Shown here one piece after another: positions 33,623-42,345 of a stretch of DNA of 64,000 bases. The notes under the pieces were generated by a model. The model was not told the origin of the DNA. It saw nothing but the letters and a program-made list of their open reading frames with translations, and made no database searches. The stretch's first letter is position 1; each line of letters begins with the position of its first letter. The stretch comes from Amycolatopsis circi (lineage in GTDB: Bacteria; Actinomycetota; Actinomycetes; Mycobacteriales; Pseudonocardiaceae), in the NCBI RefSeq assembly GCF_003385235.1, contig NZ_PQIA01000019.1:1-64000 (forward strand). The letters run 5' to 3'. The position numbers and the translations under genes are program-made.

Positions 33623-34941
33623 ACGAGCTTCTCGAAGTCCGCCCACGTCGCGTTGCTGTTGCGGTGCTCGCCGACCCATTCGTGCAATACCATCTCGAAT
33701 CCCGGTTCGCCCAGTTCCCGGCGCAGCGCGTGCACCGCCAGGATGCCCTTGTCGTACGCGCCCTCGAACAGGTGCTCCGGGCCCATGTCGACGAGTTTCT
33801 GGCCCCAGAAATCCTTGCTGCCCTGGGTGATTTCGACAGCCGCGCGGTAGCGGTCGTCCAGGTTCTGGCCCTCGCGTTCGCCCCACATCCACTGCGCGTA
33901 CGACGCGAAGCATTCGTTCAGGCAGATGTCCGCCCACGAGTCGAGCGACACCGAATCGCCGAACCACTGGTGCGCGTTCTCGTGCACCAAAGTCAGAATT
34001 TCCGCCCATTTCGCATAAGTGGGACGGGTTTGCGTTTCCAGGGAGAAGTGGATGTCCTCGTCGAGGTAGATCCCGCCGGCCGCGCTCTGCGGGTATTTGC
34101 CGAACTTGCTCTCCAGGAACGAGAGCACCTCGGGCAGCCGGTCGCCGGTGGCCTCGCGGGGTTCGGCGCCGGGCGCGTAGCCGGAAACGACTGGCGTGCC
34201 GTCCGGCAGCTTGGAGCGCTGCACGGTGAACTTGTCGATCGCGATCGTGGTCAGGTAGCTGGCCACCGGATTCGGATCGCCCCACGTCGTGGTGGTTTTG
34301 CCGTCTTTGGCGCTGGTGCCCTGCTCCCGGCCGTTGGACAGCACCGTCCAGCCGGTGGGCACATGCGCGGTCAGCGTGAAGGTCGCCTTGTCGCGCGGGG
34401 TTTCATTGACCGGGTACCAGAACGACGCCGAATGCGGCTCGCCGACCAGGTATACGCCGCCGTCCTCGGAGCGAGCCCAGCCGTTTTCCGACCCGCCGTC
34501 GTGCGGGGTTTTCGCCGGAATACCCGAATAGCGCACGCGCGTCCGGAACGTCGAACCCGACCGCAGCGGCTCGGCCGGAGTCACGACCAGTTTGTTCTTC
34601 TCCCGGCTGTATTTCGCCGGTTTTCCGTCGATCTCCACCGCGGAAACATCCAGCCCGCGCAGGTCGAGGTCGAAGCGGCTGAGGTCTTGGGTGGCTTTCG
34701 CGGAGACTGTGGTGTCGCCGTCGAGACGGCCGCTCGGCGGGTCGTAGCTGACGTCGACGTGGTAGTCGAGAGCGTCGTATCCGCCGTTGCCGTCGTCCGG
34801 GAAGTACGGGTCGCCCGCGCTGTTCGCGCCTGGTGCCGGATGCATCGGCGGCAACGGCGGAGCAGCGGGCCCGGCGGGGCTGCACGCGGACAGCGCAAGC
34901 ACACCGATGAGGGCGAGGACGGCGGTCTGGCGGCTGCGCAT
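33517..34941 (-). CDS. Lipoprotein M1-family metallopeptidase
   Basis: A 474-residue homologue of the secreted M1 enzyme at 19896-21344. The signal peptide ends in lipobox LSAC with Cys20, so it is membrane-anchored on the outside. Zinc ligands are His320 and His324 (HENAH) and Glu343 (NECFA). The mature part starts with the same GDPYFPDDGNGGYD motif. The C terminus lies in the duplicated segment. The start at 34941 has GAAGGA directly ahead, overlapping a TAGGGT that could be a -10 box. Confidence 0.9.
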   Translation of the reverse strand: MRSRQTAVLALIGVLALSACSPAGPAAPPLPPMHPAPGANSAGDPYFPDDGNGGYDALDYHVDVSYDPPSGRLDGDTTVSAKATQDLSRFDLDLRGLDVSAVEIDGKPAKYSREKNKLVVTPAEPLRSGSTFRTRVRYSGIPAKTPHDGGSENGWARSEDGGVYLVGEPHSASFWYPVNETPRDKATFTLTAHVPTGWTVLSNGREQGTSAKDGKTTTTWGDPNPVASYLTTIAIDKFTVQRSKLPDGTPVVSGYAPGAEPREATGDRLPEVLSFLESKFGKYPQSAAGGIYLDEDIHFSLETQTRPTYAKWAEILTLVHENAHQWFGDSVSLDSWADICLNECFASYAQWMWGEREGQNLDDRYRAAVEITQGSKDFWGQKLVDMGPEHLFEGAYDKGILAVHALRRELGEPGFEMVLHEWVGEHRNSNATWADFEKLVSKVAGRDLSGFLNDWFHGTKLPSDADLYPGGLRP

Positions 34942-34998
34942 TCCTTCACCCTAAGGGCAGGTTTGTGATGAAGTAGCCGTGAAAACCCAGGAGGACTA

Positions 34999-35748
34999 AT
35001 GCGACCAGGCCTGATCGACTTCGGCGGCGACGAACGCCCCGGCGTGTCGATCCTGCTGCTGCACGGGCTGATGGGCCGCGCCCGCACCTGGTGGCCGGTC
35101 GCGCAATGGCTCAAGCGATACGGCCGCGTGTACGCCCTCGACGCCCGTGGTCACGGGCGTGCGCCGCACACTGGGCCGTGGACCACCGAACAGTTCGCGG
35201 AGGACGTCGCGGACGTGCTGGCCGACCTCGGTCCGTCCGTGCTGATCGGGCATTCGATGGGCGGGCTGCACGCGTGGGCCACCGCGGCGAAGTATCCGGA
35301 GCTGGTGCGCGCGGTGGTCAGCGAGGATTTCGCCCCGGACCAGCGCGGACGCACTGTCGAAACCTGGCGTGGCTACTTCGAGAGCTGGCCGGTGCCGTTC
35401 GAGTCGCTGGCGCACGTACGCGAGTTCTTCGGCACCGCGGGCGACTACTTCACCGAATGCGTCGAGGAACGCGAAGACGGCTATCACCTGATCGCCGACC
35501 TGGAGAATCTGTACGAGATCGCCGCCGAATGGGGCCGCCGGGACTACTGGTCCATTGTGGACGGTATCCGCTGTCCGCTGCTGCTGGTCGAGGGCGAGTA
35601 CACCGCGATGCCCGCTGGTCAGCAAGCCGAGGTCGCGGCGCGGGTGCCCGGCGCCAAGCACCTGGTCGTGGCGGGGGCGGCGCACCTGCCGCACGCCGAG
35701 GTGCCGGAGACGTATCGCGGCGCGGTGGAGGCGTTCCTGTCCTCGTGA
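34999..35748 (+). CDS. Alpha/beta hydrolase
   Basis: A 249-residue alpha/beta hydrolase. LLLHGLMG near 19-26 forms the oxyanion region, GHSMGG near 83-88 the nucleophile elbow (Ser85) and AAHLPH near the C terminus the catalytic His. A cap domain lies at about 120-180. It occupies the Rv3591c position relative to mhuD and mutY. The ATG follows AGGAGGA. The substrate is unknown. The stop codon is inside a GTGAGTG hairpin. Confidence 0.86.
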   Translation: MRPGLIDFGGDERPGVSILLLHGLMGRARTWWPVAQWLKRYGRVYALDARGHGRAPHTGPWTTEQFAEDVADVLADLGPSVLIGHSMGGLHAWATAAKYPELVRAVVSEDFAPDQRGRTVETWRGYFESWPVPFESLAHVREFFGTAGDYFTECVEEREDGYHLIADLENLYEIAAEWGRRDYWSIVDGIRCPLLLVEGEYTAMPAGQQAEVAARVPGAKHLVVAGAAHLPHAEVPETYRGAVEAFLSS

Positions 35749-35784
35749 GTGTTTATGCCGGTTCTAACCGGCATAAACACTCAC
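35745..35784. terminator. GTGAGTG-type terminator hairpin (copy 2, perfect)
   Basis: A perfect 19-bp stem, GTGAGTGTTTATGCCGGTT and its complement, with only CT between. It lies between convergent genes, and the hydrolase TGA stop is part of the left arm. Confidence 0.75.
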
Positions 35785-35831
35785 GAGAACCCGACCCGTG
35801 CGCAGCCCTCGCTCACGCACGCGCCCGCCCT

Positions 35832-36788
35832 TCACTCCCTGCTCAGCTCGCTTCGCCAAGCCGCCACTGACCGTCCGCCCGGCACGATCAACGGCCAGAC
35901 GTCCGAGCCGAGGTAGGCGGATTCGTCGCTGGCTCGGGCAGCGGTGCAGCTGTCGCGGGAAAGCCCGTGCGCGACAGCCAGCGAGGACACCGCATCAGCG
36001 GTGGCCTCGCCGAACACGCCGTCGGTGGGCACGCCGAACCCGGCAGCGCGCAGGAACTGTTGCGCGGTCCTCACCTGCGGCCCAGTGTCACCCGGTTTGA
36101 GCAGCGGCCACTCCGGCGCGTCGAGCCGCGCGACAGACAGCCCGAGCTGCTGGCCGACCGCCGTCCGCAGCTCCGGGAGCCGGTTGTAGAGCACCTGGCC
36201 GCAACACTCGGTCGAGTTGAAATCGCGGTGGCCCTTGATGAACTCGGGCGTGATGCCGTACTGGTGCGCGATGTAGGCGATCAGCTGCACGAGCGAATCC
36301 CACAGCGCGACCGGCACGTCGACCGTGCTGTAGAGGCCCTCGTTCTCGATGCCGAGGCATTCGCTGTTGTGGTTGGCCACGTTCGCGCCCTGCACGTGCT
36401 GCTTCCCGCCGCGCAGGATTTCGAGGCTGCGGTGCCGCCCCTCGGTGACGAAGCCGCCGCGGCTGTTCGTGAACTGCTGGCCGGTGTCGATCCAGCCGCG
36501 GGTGTCCATGTGGAAGTTCTGGATGTCCCGCGAGATCTGCAACGCGTGCGCCAGCGAGTAGTCGGTGTTGTTGCCGGGATCGACGGTGTGGTGCACCACG
36601 ATGTACGTCGGCTTGTGGTTCTCCACCACGATCGCACCCGACGCGGGCCGGGCGTTCCACTCGGCCGTCGAATGGATGACCGGCGTGCTGACGGCGGCCG
36701 CGGATCTCGCCGTGGCGAACCCCAAAGCGCCCACGGCGGTGACGGTGAGGCCGCCCTTCAAGACGGCACGACGCGTTGCTTCCCCCAT
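35832..36788 (-). CDS. Tat-exported PGRP/N-acetylmuramoyl-L-alanine amidase with peptidoglycan-binding domain
   Basis: A 318-residue secreted amidase. The twin-arginine signal TRRAVLKGG at residues 5-13 leads a hydrophobic stretch cut near SAAA. The amidase-2/PGRP domain covers about 45-215: VVHHTVDP with the zinc His, GHNS-type NHNSECLGIENEG, and GHRDFNSTECCGQ with the second zinc His and the Cys ligand. A PG-binding-1 domain with GDTGPQVRTAQQFL follows (225-285). It cleaves stem peptide from glycan in cell-wall turnover. GAGGAG precedes ATG 36788. It holds the place of Rv3594 in the conserved block. Confidence 0.9.
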   Translation of the reverse strand: MGEATRRAVLKGGLTVTAVGALGFATARSAAAVSTPVIHSTAEWNARPASGAIVVENHKPTYIVVHHTVDPGNNTDYSLAHALQISRDIQNFHMDTRGWIDTGQQFTNSRGGFVTEGRHRSLEILRGGKQHVQGANVANHNSECLGIENEGLYSTVDVPVALWDSLVQLIAYIAHQYGITPEFIKGHRDFNSTECCGQVLYNRLPELRTAVGQQLGLSVARLDAPEWPLLKPGDTGPQVRTAQQFLRAAGFGVPTDGVFGEATADAVSSLAVAHGLSRDSCTAARASDESAYLGSDVWPLIVPGGRSVAAWRSELSRE

Positions 36789-36879
36789 GCGGAACTCCTC
36801 AGCCTGCAAGTGCGACGGGAGGAAAGCTAACCCGGCGCCCCGGAGGGGACAACTTTTTGCCGACTTTCGTCGTAGTGCG

Positions 36880-37755
36880 TCAGTGTTCCCCGGGAAGCGC
36901 GAAGAGCCCGTCGCGGGTTTGCTCCAGCAGACCGTCCACGAGCAGCGAGTCCAGGCACCGGTCGCGCTGGCCGGATTCGTGCCACACGAGGTCCAGCCGG
37001 GCCTTCTCGACCGGCCCCTCGCTGCCGCGCAGGACGTCCAGCAGCAGCCCGCGCACCTGCCGGTCGGTGCCGGCGAACTTCTGCACCGGCTTGGCCGGAC
37101 CGGCGTATTCGGGACGGCCGTTGTGCTGCCAGGCGCATTCGGCGTAAATCGGGCAGTCCGCGCACTTCGGCGACCGGGCGGTGCAGATCAGCGCGCCCAG
37201 CTCCATCAACGCCGCGGACAGCTTCGCCGCGGGCGCGTCCTCGGCGGGAAGCAACGCTTCGACGTCCGCCATGTCGCGGGTATTCGACGCCGGGCCCGCG
37301 TCGCCCGCGCCATGAACGGCACGCGCGACTACCCGTCGGACGTTCGTATCCACGACCGGCGCACGCTTGCCGTACGCGAACGCCGCCACCGCGCGCGCCG
37401 TGTACGCGCCGATACCCGGCAACGCGAGCAGAGTGTCCACATCGGACGGAACGACGTCGCCGTGCTCCTGCGCGATAACGGTGGCGGCGGCATGCAGCCG
37501 AAGCGCGCGGCGCGGATAGCCGAGCTTGCCCCACGCGCGCACGACCTCGCCGGTGGTCTCCGCGGCCAGCGCCGAGGGCACCGGCCAGCGGGCCATCCAC
37601 TCCAGCCAGATCGGCTGGACGCGCGAGACCGGCGTCTGCTGCAGCATGATTTCGCTGACCAGCACGCCCCACGCCGAGCAGTCCGGTTCCCGCCACGGCA
37701 GGTCCCGGCCGACATCGGCGAACCACTCGATCAGAACATCGGTGTCAACTGCCAC
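36880..37755 (-). CDS. mutY: A/G-specific adenine glycosylase
   Basis: MutY removes adenine mispaired with 8-oxoguanine. The 291 residues contain Glu35 (SEIMLQQT), the helix-hairpin-helix LPGIGAYTA at 112-120, catalytic Asp136 (VVDTNVRR) and the 4Fe-4S cluster Cys191-x6-Cys198-x2-Cys201-x5-Cys207. The C-terminal recognition domain is short, as in other actinobacteria. The GTG at 37755 is the only in-frame start that gives a normal N terminus. It is transcribed with the same polarity as the neighbouring carbonic anhydrase gene. Confidence 0.95.
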   Translation of the reverse strand: MAVDTDVLIEWFADVGRDLPWREPDCSAWGVLVSEIMLQQTPVSRVQPIWLEWMARWPVPSALAAETTGEVVRAWGKLGYPRRALRLHAAATVIAQEHGDVVPSDVDTLLALPGIGAYTARAVAAFAYGKRAPVVDTNVRRVVARAVHGAGDAGPASNTRDMADVEALLPAEDAPAAKLSAALMELGALICTARSPKCADCPIYAECAWQHNGRPEYAGPAKPVQKFAGTDRQVRGLLLDVLRGSEGPVEKARLDLVWHESGQRDRCLDSLLVDGLLEQTRDGLFALPGEH

Positions 37756-37778
37756 CCCGCCATTGAATACGACGGCTC

Positions 37779-38270
37779 TTACTTGACCTCGGTCAGGCTC
37801 CCGGCCTTCACGTCGTAGACGAATCCGCGCACGTTGTCGTTGTGCAGGAGGAAGTCGCTGCGCCGGGCGCGCTCGACCGAGGTGCGGACGCTGTCCTCGA
37901 CCTTGCGGAACGCCTCGACCGCCCAGGTCGGCCGCAGCCCGGTGGCGGACTCCAGCTCGTCCTTGAACTCGTCCTCGGTGACCGCGGAGAGGCCGCAGTC
38001 GGTGTGCTGGACGATCAGCACCTCGCGGGTGCCGAGCTTGCGCTGGCTGAGCGAGAGCGAGCGGATCATGTCGTCGGTGACCACGCCGCCCGCGTTGCGC
38101 AGCACGTGCGCCTCGCCCTGGAGCAGGCCGAAGATCTCGAACACCCGGATCCGGGCGTCCATGCAGGTCAGGATCGACACCTGCAGCGACGGCTTGGGGG
38201 AGGACCGGTCGCCGGGAACGATGTTCCCGATCTCCTGATTGCGCTTGAGCAGCACGTCGATGGAGGTCAT
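37779..38270 (-). CDS. Beta-class carbonic anhydrase
   Basis: A 163-residue zinc enzyme interconverting CO2 and bicarbonate. Zinc ligands and the dyad are Cys36, Asp38 and Arg40 (TCMDARI) and His89 and Cys92 (HTDCG). The small size and the close match to the Rv3588c group place it with the short mycobacterial enzymes. The ATG at 38270 has AGGTGCC ahead. It lies upstream of mutY on the same strand, 23 bases apart, and is probably cotranscribed with it. Confidence 0.93.
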   Translation of the reverse strand: MTSIDVLLKRNQEIGNIVPGDRSSPKPSLQVSILTCMDARIRVFEIFGLLQGEAHVLRNAGGVVTDDMIRSLSLSQRKLGTREVLIVQHTDCGLSAVTEDEFKDELESATGLRPTWAVEAFRKVEDSVRTSVERARRSDFLLHNDNVRGFVYDVKAGSLTEVK

Positions 38271-38387
38271 GGGGCACCTTTCGGCCTGCGCTTCCCCGCG
38301 GGAGCGGGCGGTTGCGTCCATGGAACCGGCACCGGGCCGCGCACACAATGCGGTGGGCCTGAGATCACGGCAAAGGCTGGGGTGCTC

Positions 38388-38434
38388 GTGAGTGTTTATG
38401 CCGGTTCTAACCGGCATTGCCGCGCACGACTCAC
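38388..38434. terminator. GTGAGTG-type hairpin (copy 3, degraded right arm)
   Basis: The left arm, GTGAGTGTTTATGCCGGTT, is identical to copy 2. The right arm keeps AACCGGCAT, then diverges and ends in ACTCAC. It lies after the LacI-family gene. Confidence 0.6.
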
Positions 38435-39531
38435 CCGCCGAACCAGGGCTCCTCGACCGTCCGCGGCGGCGCCGACGTCCTCCCGACCCGCAGCTCGGTC
38501 GGCAAGGTGATGACCTTGGGCCCGACCCGCTCGGCCGCGCTGAGCAGCAGCCGTCCGGCCACCTTGCCCTTCTCCAGCACCGGCTGATGCACCGTCGTGA
38601 GCCCGGACCGCTCCGCCTCGGAGATGCCGTCGAAACCGGTCACCGTGAGATCGAGCGGCACTCGCAGCCCGCGACGCGCGGCCTCGGCCAGCGCGCCGAG
38701 CGCGAGAATGTCCGAGGTGCAGACCAGGGCGGTGACCTGCGGATACGCGTCCAGCAGCTGGCGCGCGGCGGAGGCGCCGTCGTCCACCGTGTGGTCGAAA
38801 CGCTCGACCACCGGCACGGTTGCCCAGTCGACACCAGCCGAGGAGAACGCCGTCGCCAGCGCCTCCAGCCGGGTGCGTTGCACGTGGAAGTGTGCGCCGC
38901 TCTGGCGTTCGGAAGTCACGAAGTCGTCGTTGCGTTCGCGGCCGAGCCGCATGCAGAGAACGCCGATCTGCCGGTGGCCGAGCGCCACCAGATGGTCGGC
39001 GAGCTGCGTGACGGCGGCCGCGTCGTCCGGGCCGACGCGGTCCACGCCCTCGATGCGGGGCTGGTCGATGATCACCGTCGGCACGGGCCGTTCCAGGACG
39101 GCCGCGAGATGCGGGTCGTCGTCCGGCACGGAGTAGACGACGAAACCGTCCACGCCCGCGCGGTGCACCGCGGCGAGGTCCTCGCGACCGGGGCTGGCCG
39201 GCACGAGATGCAGGCCGACGCCCGCGTCCTCGCAGGCCAGCGCGAGTCCTTCGAGCACGCCGACGGCGGCCGGGTCGCGGAAGGCGTAGGAGAGGTTCTC
39301 GGTCAGCAGCAGCCCGACCGCGCCCGCCTTGCGGGTGCGCAGCGAGCGCGCGACCGGGTCCGGGCCGGGGTAGCCGAGCCGCCGCGCGGTCTCGAGCACC
39401 CTGCGGCGCAGTTCTGGGGAGAGCTGATCCGGGCGGTTGTAGGCGTTGGACACGGTGGTCCTGGACACCCCGAGTTCCGCCGCGAGCGACGCCAATGTCG
39501 CCTGCCTCCGGGTGCGAATAGGACGGCCCAT
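38431..39531 (-). CDS. LacI-family transcriptional regulator
   Basis: A 366-residue repressor. The LacI helix-turn-helix (TLASLAAELGVSRTTVSNAYNRP, residues 13-35) and hinge helix precede a periplasmic-binding-like sugar-sensing domain. The effector is unknown. The start at 39531 gives the usual short N-terminal tail; a longer open frame upstream is not supported. It is divergent from the zinc-transporter operon, but that operon is more likely controlled by Zur. Confidence 0.85.
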   Translation of the reverse strand: MGRPIRTRRQATLASLAAELGVSRTTVSNAYNRPDQLSPELRRRVLETARRLGYPGPDPVARSLRTRKAGAVGLLLTENLSYAFRDPAAVGVLEGLALACEDAGVGLHLVPASPGREDLAAVHRAGVDGFVVYSVPDDDPHLAAVLERPVPTVIIDQPRIEGVDRVGPDDAAAVTQLADHLVALGHRQIGVLCMRLGRERNDDFVTSERQSGAHFHVQRTRLEALATAFSSAGVDWATVPVVERFDHTVDDGASAARQLLDAYPQVTALVCTSDILALGALAEAARRGLRVPLDLTVTGFDGISEAERSGLTTVHQPVLEKGKVAGRLLLSAAERVGPKVITLPTELRVGRTSAPPRTVEEPWFGG

Positions 39532-39668
39532 CCGCAAACCGTAACGGTTCAGATCGTTTTCCAGAAGCGACACCCCTGTGGTGAGCGTCTCGATCCTCTC
39601 GGTGATCAAGAGCGGGTGCGGCCACCCGGTGGAGTGAGGCTCGCCCTTCGGATGGGGTAAAGTGAATC

Positions 39669-39683
39669 TGACAACGGTTTCCA
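39669..39683 (+). promoter_or_regulatory. Zur-type operator of the zinc transporter operon
   Basis: TGACAACGGTTTCCA has the 7-1-7 architecture of actinobacterial Zur boxes (TGAAAAT-G-ATTTTCA type), with 5 of 7 arm positions complementary. It overlaps the expected promoter of the znuA-like gene, whose ATG is 27 bases further on. Zinc-loaded Zur would repress. Confidence 0.6.
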
Positions 39684-39709
39684 TTAGCAGTTCGACCCAG
39701 GAGTGCCCG

Positions 39710-40621
39710 ATGACTTCCCGCCGCACCACGAGCGTTCTCGCCGCCGCGTCGGCTCTGGCTGTGTTCGCGCTCGGCGCGTGCTCCAGCACGTCCTCGACCG
39801 GTTCCGGGGCGGGAGGGGGAACGGGCGACCAGGTGAAGGTCGTCGCCTCCACCGATGTCTGGGGCAGCGTCGCGTCCGCCATCGGCGGCGACAAAGTGCA
39901 GGTCACGTCGATCATTCACGACCCGTCGGCCGACCCGCACTCCTACGAGTCCACTGCCGACGACGCGCTCGCCGCCAAGAAGGCGCAGCTGACGCTGGCC
40001 AACGGCGGCGGGTACGACGAGTTTTTCACCAAGCTGTCCGGCGAGGCGGCTTCGGCGAAGAAACTGGTCGCCTACGACATCGCCAAGCCCGGCGAGGAGA
40101 ACGAGCACGTCTGGTACGACCTGCCGGGCGTCGAGAAGGTCGCCGACCAGGTCGCGGCCGCGCTCGGCGAGATCCAGCCCGCGTCGAAGCAGACGTTCGA
40201 GGACAACGCCAAGAACTTCAAAGGCCAGGTCGACGGCCTGATCAAGAAGGCGGGGGCGCTGGGCACCGCGCACCCGGACACGAAGGTCGTCGTCACCGAA
40301 CCGGTCGCGCACTATCTGCTGAAGACCGCGAACATCGCCGATGCCACCCCGAAGGCGTTCTCCGACGCGATCGAAAACGAGACCGACGTGCCTGCCGCGG
40401 CGGTTTCGGAGTTCACCAAGCTGATCAAGGAGAAGCAGGTGAAGGCGCTGGTCAACAACGTGCAGACAGTCACCCCGCTGACCAAGCAAGCGGTCACCGA
40501 CGCGAAGGCCTCCGGGGTCGCGGTGGTCGACGTATCCGAGACGCTCCCGGCGAACGTCACGGGCTACATTGACTGGATGACCAAGGATGTGGACGCGCTG
40601 TCGGGGGCTCTGAACAGCTGA
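39710..40621 (+). CDS. znuA: Zinc/manganese ABC transporter substrate-binding lipoprotein (ZnuA-like)
   Basis: A 303-residue cluster A-1 binding protein. The lipobox LGAC ends at Cys24. Metal-binding segments are DPHSYESTA (His), the EHVWYD His and TEPVAHYLL-type His. A charged loop rather than a long His-rich loop lies in between. It captures the metal outside the membrane and hands it to the ZnuB-like permease. The stop and the ATPase start overlap (TGATG). A Zur-like box in its promoter favours zinc over manganese. Confidence 0.87.
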   Translation: MTSRRTTSVLAAASALAVFALGACSSTSSTGSGAGGGTGDQVKVVASTDVWGSVASAIGGDKVQVTSIIHDPSADPHSYESTADDALAAKKAQLTLANGGGYDEFFTKLSGEAASAKKLVAYDIAKPGEENEHVWYDLPGVEKVADQVAAALGEIQPASKQTFEDNAKNFKGQVDGLIKKAGALGTAHPDTKVVVTEPVAHYLLKTANIADATPKAFSDAIENETDVPAAAVSEFTKLIKEKQVKALVNNVQTVTPLTKQAVTDAKASGVAVVDVSETLPANVTGYIDWMTKDVDALSGALNS

Positions 40622-41457
40622 TGTCCGTCCAGCTTCCCGATGCCGGCCCCGCGGTCCGCGTGCGCGGGGCCGGGCTCGCCTTCGGCGACCGCACCCTCTG
40701 GTCCGGTTTGGACCTGGACGTCGAGCCGGGCGAATTCCTGGCCGTCCTCGGCCCGAACGGTTCCGGCAAAAGCAGCTTCCTCAAGGCGTTGCTGGGCATG
40801 CAGTCGCTGTCGGCGGGCACGGTGGAAATCGCCGGCGGCCGTCCGGGCGGCGCGAACCGCAAAATCGGCTACATCCCGCAGCAGCGCGCGATCGACGATT
40901 CGCTCACGCTGCGCGGCGTCGACCTGGTCGGCCTCGGCCTGGACGGCCACCGCTGGGGCCCGGGCCTGGCCGGAATGCGCGCACGGAAACGCCGCGTGGC
41001 GTCGGTGATCGAATCGGTCGGCGGCACGCGATACGCGAAACAGCCGGTCGGTCGCCTGTCCGGCGGCGAGCAGCAGCGGCTTCGGGTGGCGCAGGCGCTG
41101 GTCGGCGACCCGGCGGTGTTGCTGTGCGACGAACCGCTGCTGTCGCTGGACCTGGCGCACCAACGCGCGGTCAGCGAACTGATCGACGCGCGCCGCCGCG
41201 ATGCCGGATCCGCGGTGCTGTTCGTGACGCACGAGATCAACCCGGTCCTGCAGTTCGTCGACCGCGTGCTGTACCTGGTGAACGGCCAGTTCCGGATCGG
41301 CAAGCCGGACGAGGTGATGACCTCGGAGACGCTGTCGGATCTGTACGGCACGAAGATCGAGGTGCTGCGCGTCGGCGGGCAGATCCACATCGCCGGTGCG
41401 CAAAGCGCGCTGTGCGAGGACGAACCGCATCACCACGAGCAGGAAGCAGTGGGCTGA
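40621..41457 (+). CDS. znuC: Zinc ABC transporter ATPase (ZnuC-like)
   Basis: A 278-residue ATPase with Walker A GPNGSGKS near 43-50, signature LSGGEQQRLRVAQ near 145-157 and Walker B VLLCDEPLLSLD near 166-177. The C terminus ends in CEDEPHHHEQEAVG; such His-rich tails can sense or buffer zinc. It overlaps the binding-protein gene by one base and is followed at once by the permease gene. Confidence 0.88.
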   Translation: MSVQLPDAGPAVRVRGAGLAFGDRTLWSGLDLDVEPGEFLAVLGPNGSGKSSFLKALLGMQSLSAGTVEIAGGRPGGANRKIGYIPQQRAIDDSLTLRGVDLVGLGLDGHRWGPGLAGMRARKRRVASVIESVGGTRYAKQPVGRLSGGEQQRLRVAQALVGDPAVLLCDEPLLSLDLAHQRAVSELIDARRRDAGSAVLFVTHEINPVLQFVDRVLYLVNGQFRIGKPDEVMTSETLSDLYGTKIEVLRVGGQIHIAGAQSALCEDEPHHHEQEAVG

Positions 41458-41460
41458 GCC

Positions 41461-42345
41461 TTGGACGGCATGTTCGACTTCGCCAAGACGTGGGAGCTGA
41501 TCGCGGAACTGGACAGCGTCCGGATCGCGCTGATCGCCGCCGCGGTGCTTGGCTTGCTGGCCGGAGTGCTCGGCCCGTTGATCGTGATGCGCCGCATGTC
41601 CTTCGCGGTGCACGGCACGTCCGAGCTGGCGTTCACCGGCGCGGCTGGCGCGTTGTTGCTGGGCGTCGGAGTGGAATACGGCGCACTGGCCGGTGCGGTA
41701 GCTGCCGCGCTGCTGCTGGGAATCCTGGGAATTCGCGACTCCGACCGCGATTCGGTCATCGGCGTGATCCTGTCCTTCGGGCTGGGCATGGGCGTCCTGC
41801 TGCTGTCGTTCTACAAAGGACGGTCGGCGAACAAATTCGGCATCCTGACCGGCCAGATCATCACCGTGGACAGCACGAACCTGACCGCCTTGGTGATCTC
41901 GGCGGCGGCGGTCCTGGCCGTGCTGTCGCTGATCTACCGGCCGTTGCTGTTCGCCAGCGTCGACCGCGCGGTGGCCGAGGCGCGCGGGGTCCCGGTCAAG
42001 ACGCTGACGGTGCTGTTCTCCCTGCTGGTCGGCGTCGCGACGGCGTTGAGCGTGCAGGTGGTCGGGTCGCTCTTGGTGGTCGCTTTGATGGTCACGCCCG
42101 CCGCGGCCGCTGCCCGGGTGACGGCAAGCCCGTTGCGCGCGACGGTGTTGTCCGTGGTGTTCGCGGAGATTTCCGCACTGGGCGGGATCGTGCTGTCGCT
42201 CGCGCCGGGATTGCCGGTGAGTGCGTTCGTGACTTCGATTTCGTTCTTGATCTACCTGGTGTGCCGGGTGCTCGCGTGGGTCCGCGACCGTCGGCGCGGG
42301 GTACGGACCAGCCCGGTGGAAGCGGCTCCGGTTCCGGTCGGCTAG
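41461..42345 (+). CDS. znuB: Zinc ABC transporter permease (ZnuB-like)
   Basis: A 294-residue membrane permease of the ABC-3 family with about eight helices, including VVGSLLVVALMVTPAAAAARVT, the conserved cytoplasmic loop segment. The start is either TTG 41461 or ATG 41470; the TTG has AGGAAG 15 bases ahead. It completes the znuACB operon. It converges with an oxidoreductase gene that overlaps its last codons. Confidence 0.88.
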   Translation: MDGMFDFAKTWELIAELDSVRIALIAAAVLGLLAGVLGPLIVMRRMSFAVHGTSELAFTGAAGALLLGVGVEYGALAGAVAAALLLGILGIRDSDRDSVIGVILSFGLGMGVLLLSFYKGRSANKFGILTGQIITVDSTNLTALVISAAAVLAVLSLIYRPLLFASVDRAVAEARGVPVKTLTVLFSLLVGVATALSVQVVGSLLVVALMVTPAAAAARVTASPLRATVLSVVFAEISALGGIVLSLAPGLPVSAFVTSISFLIYLVCRVLAWVRDRRRGVRTSPVEAAPVPVG

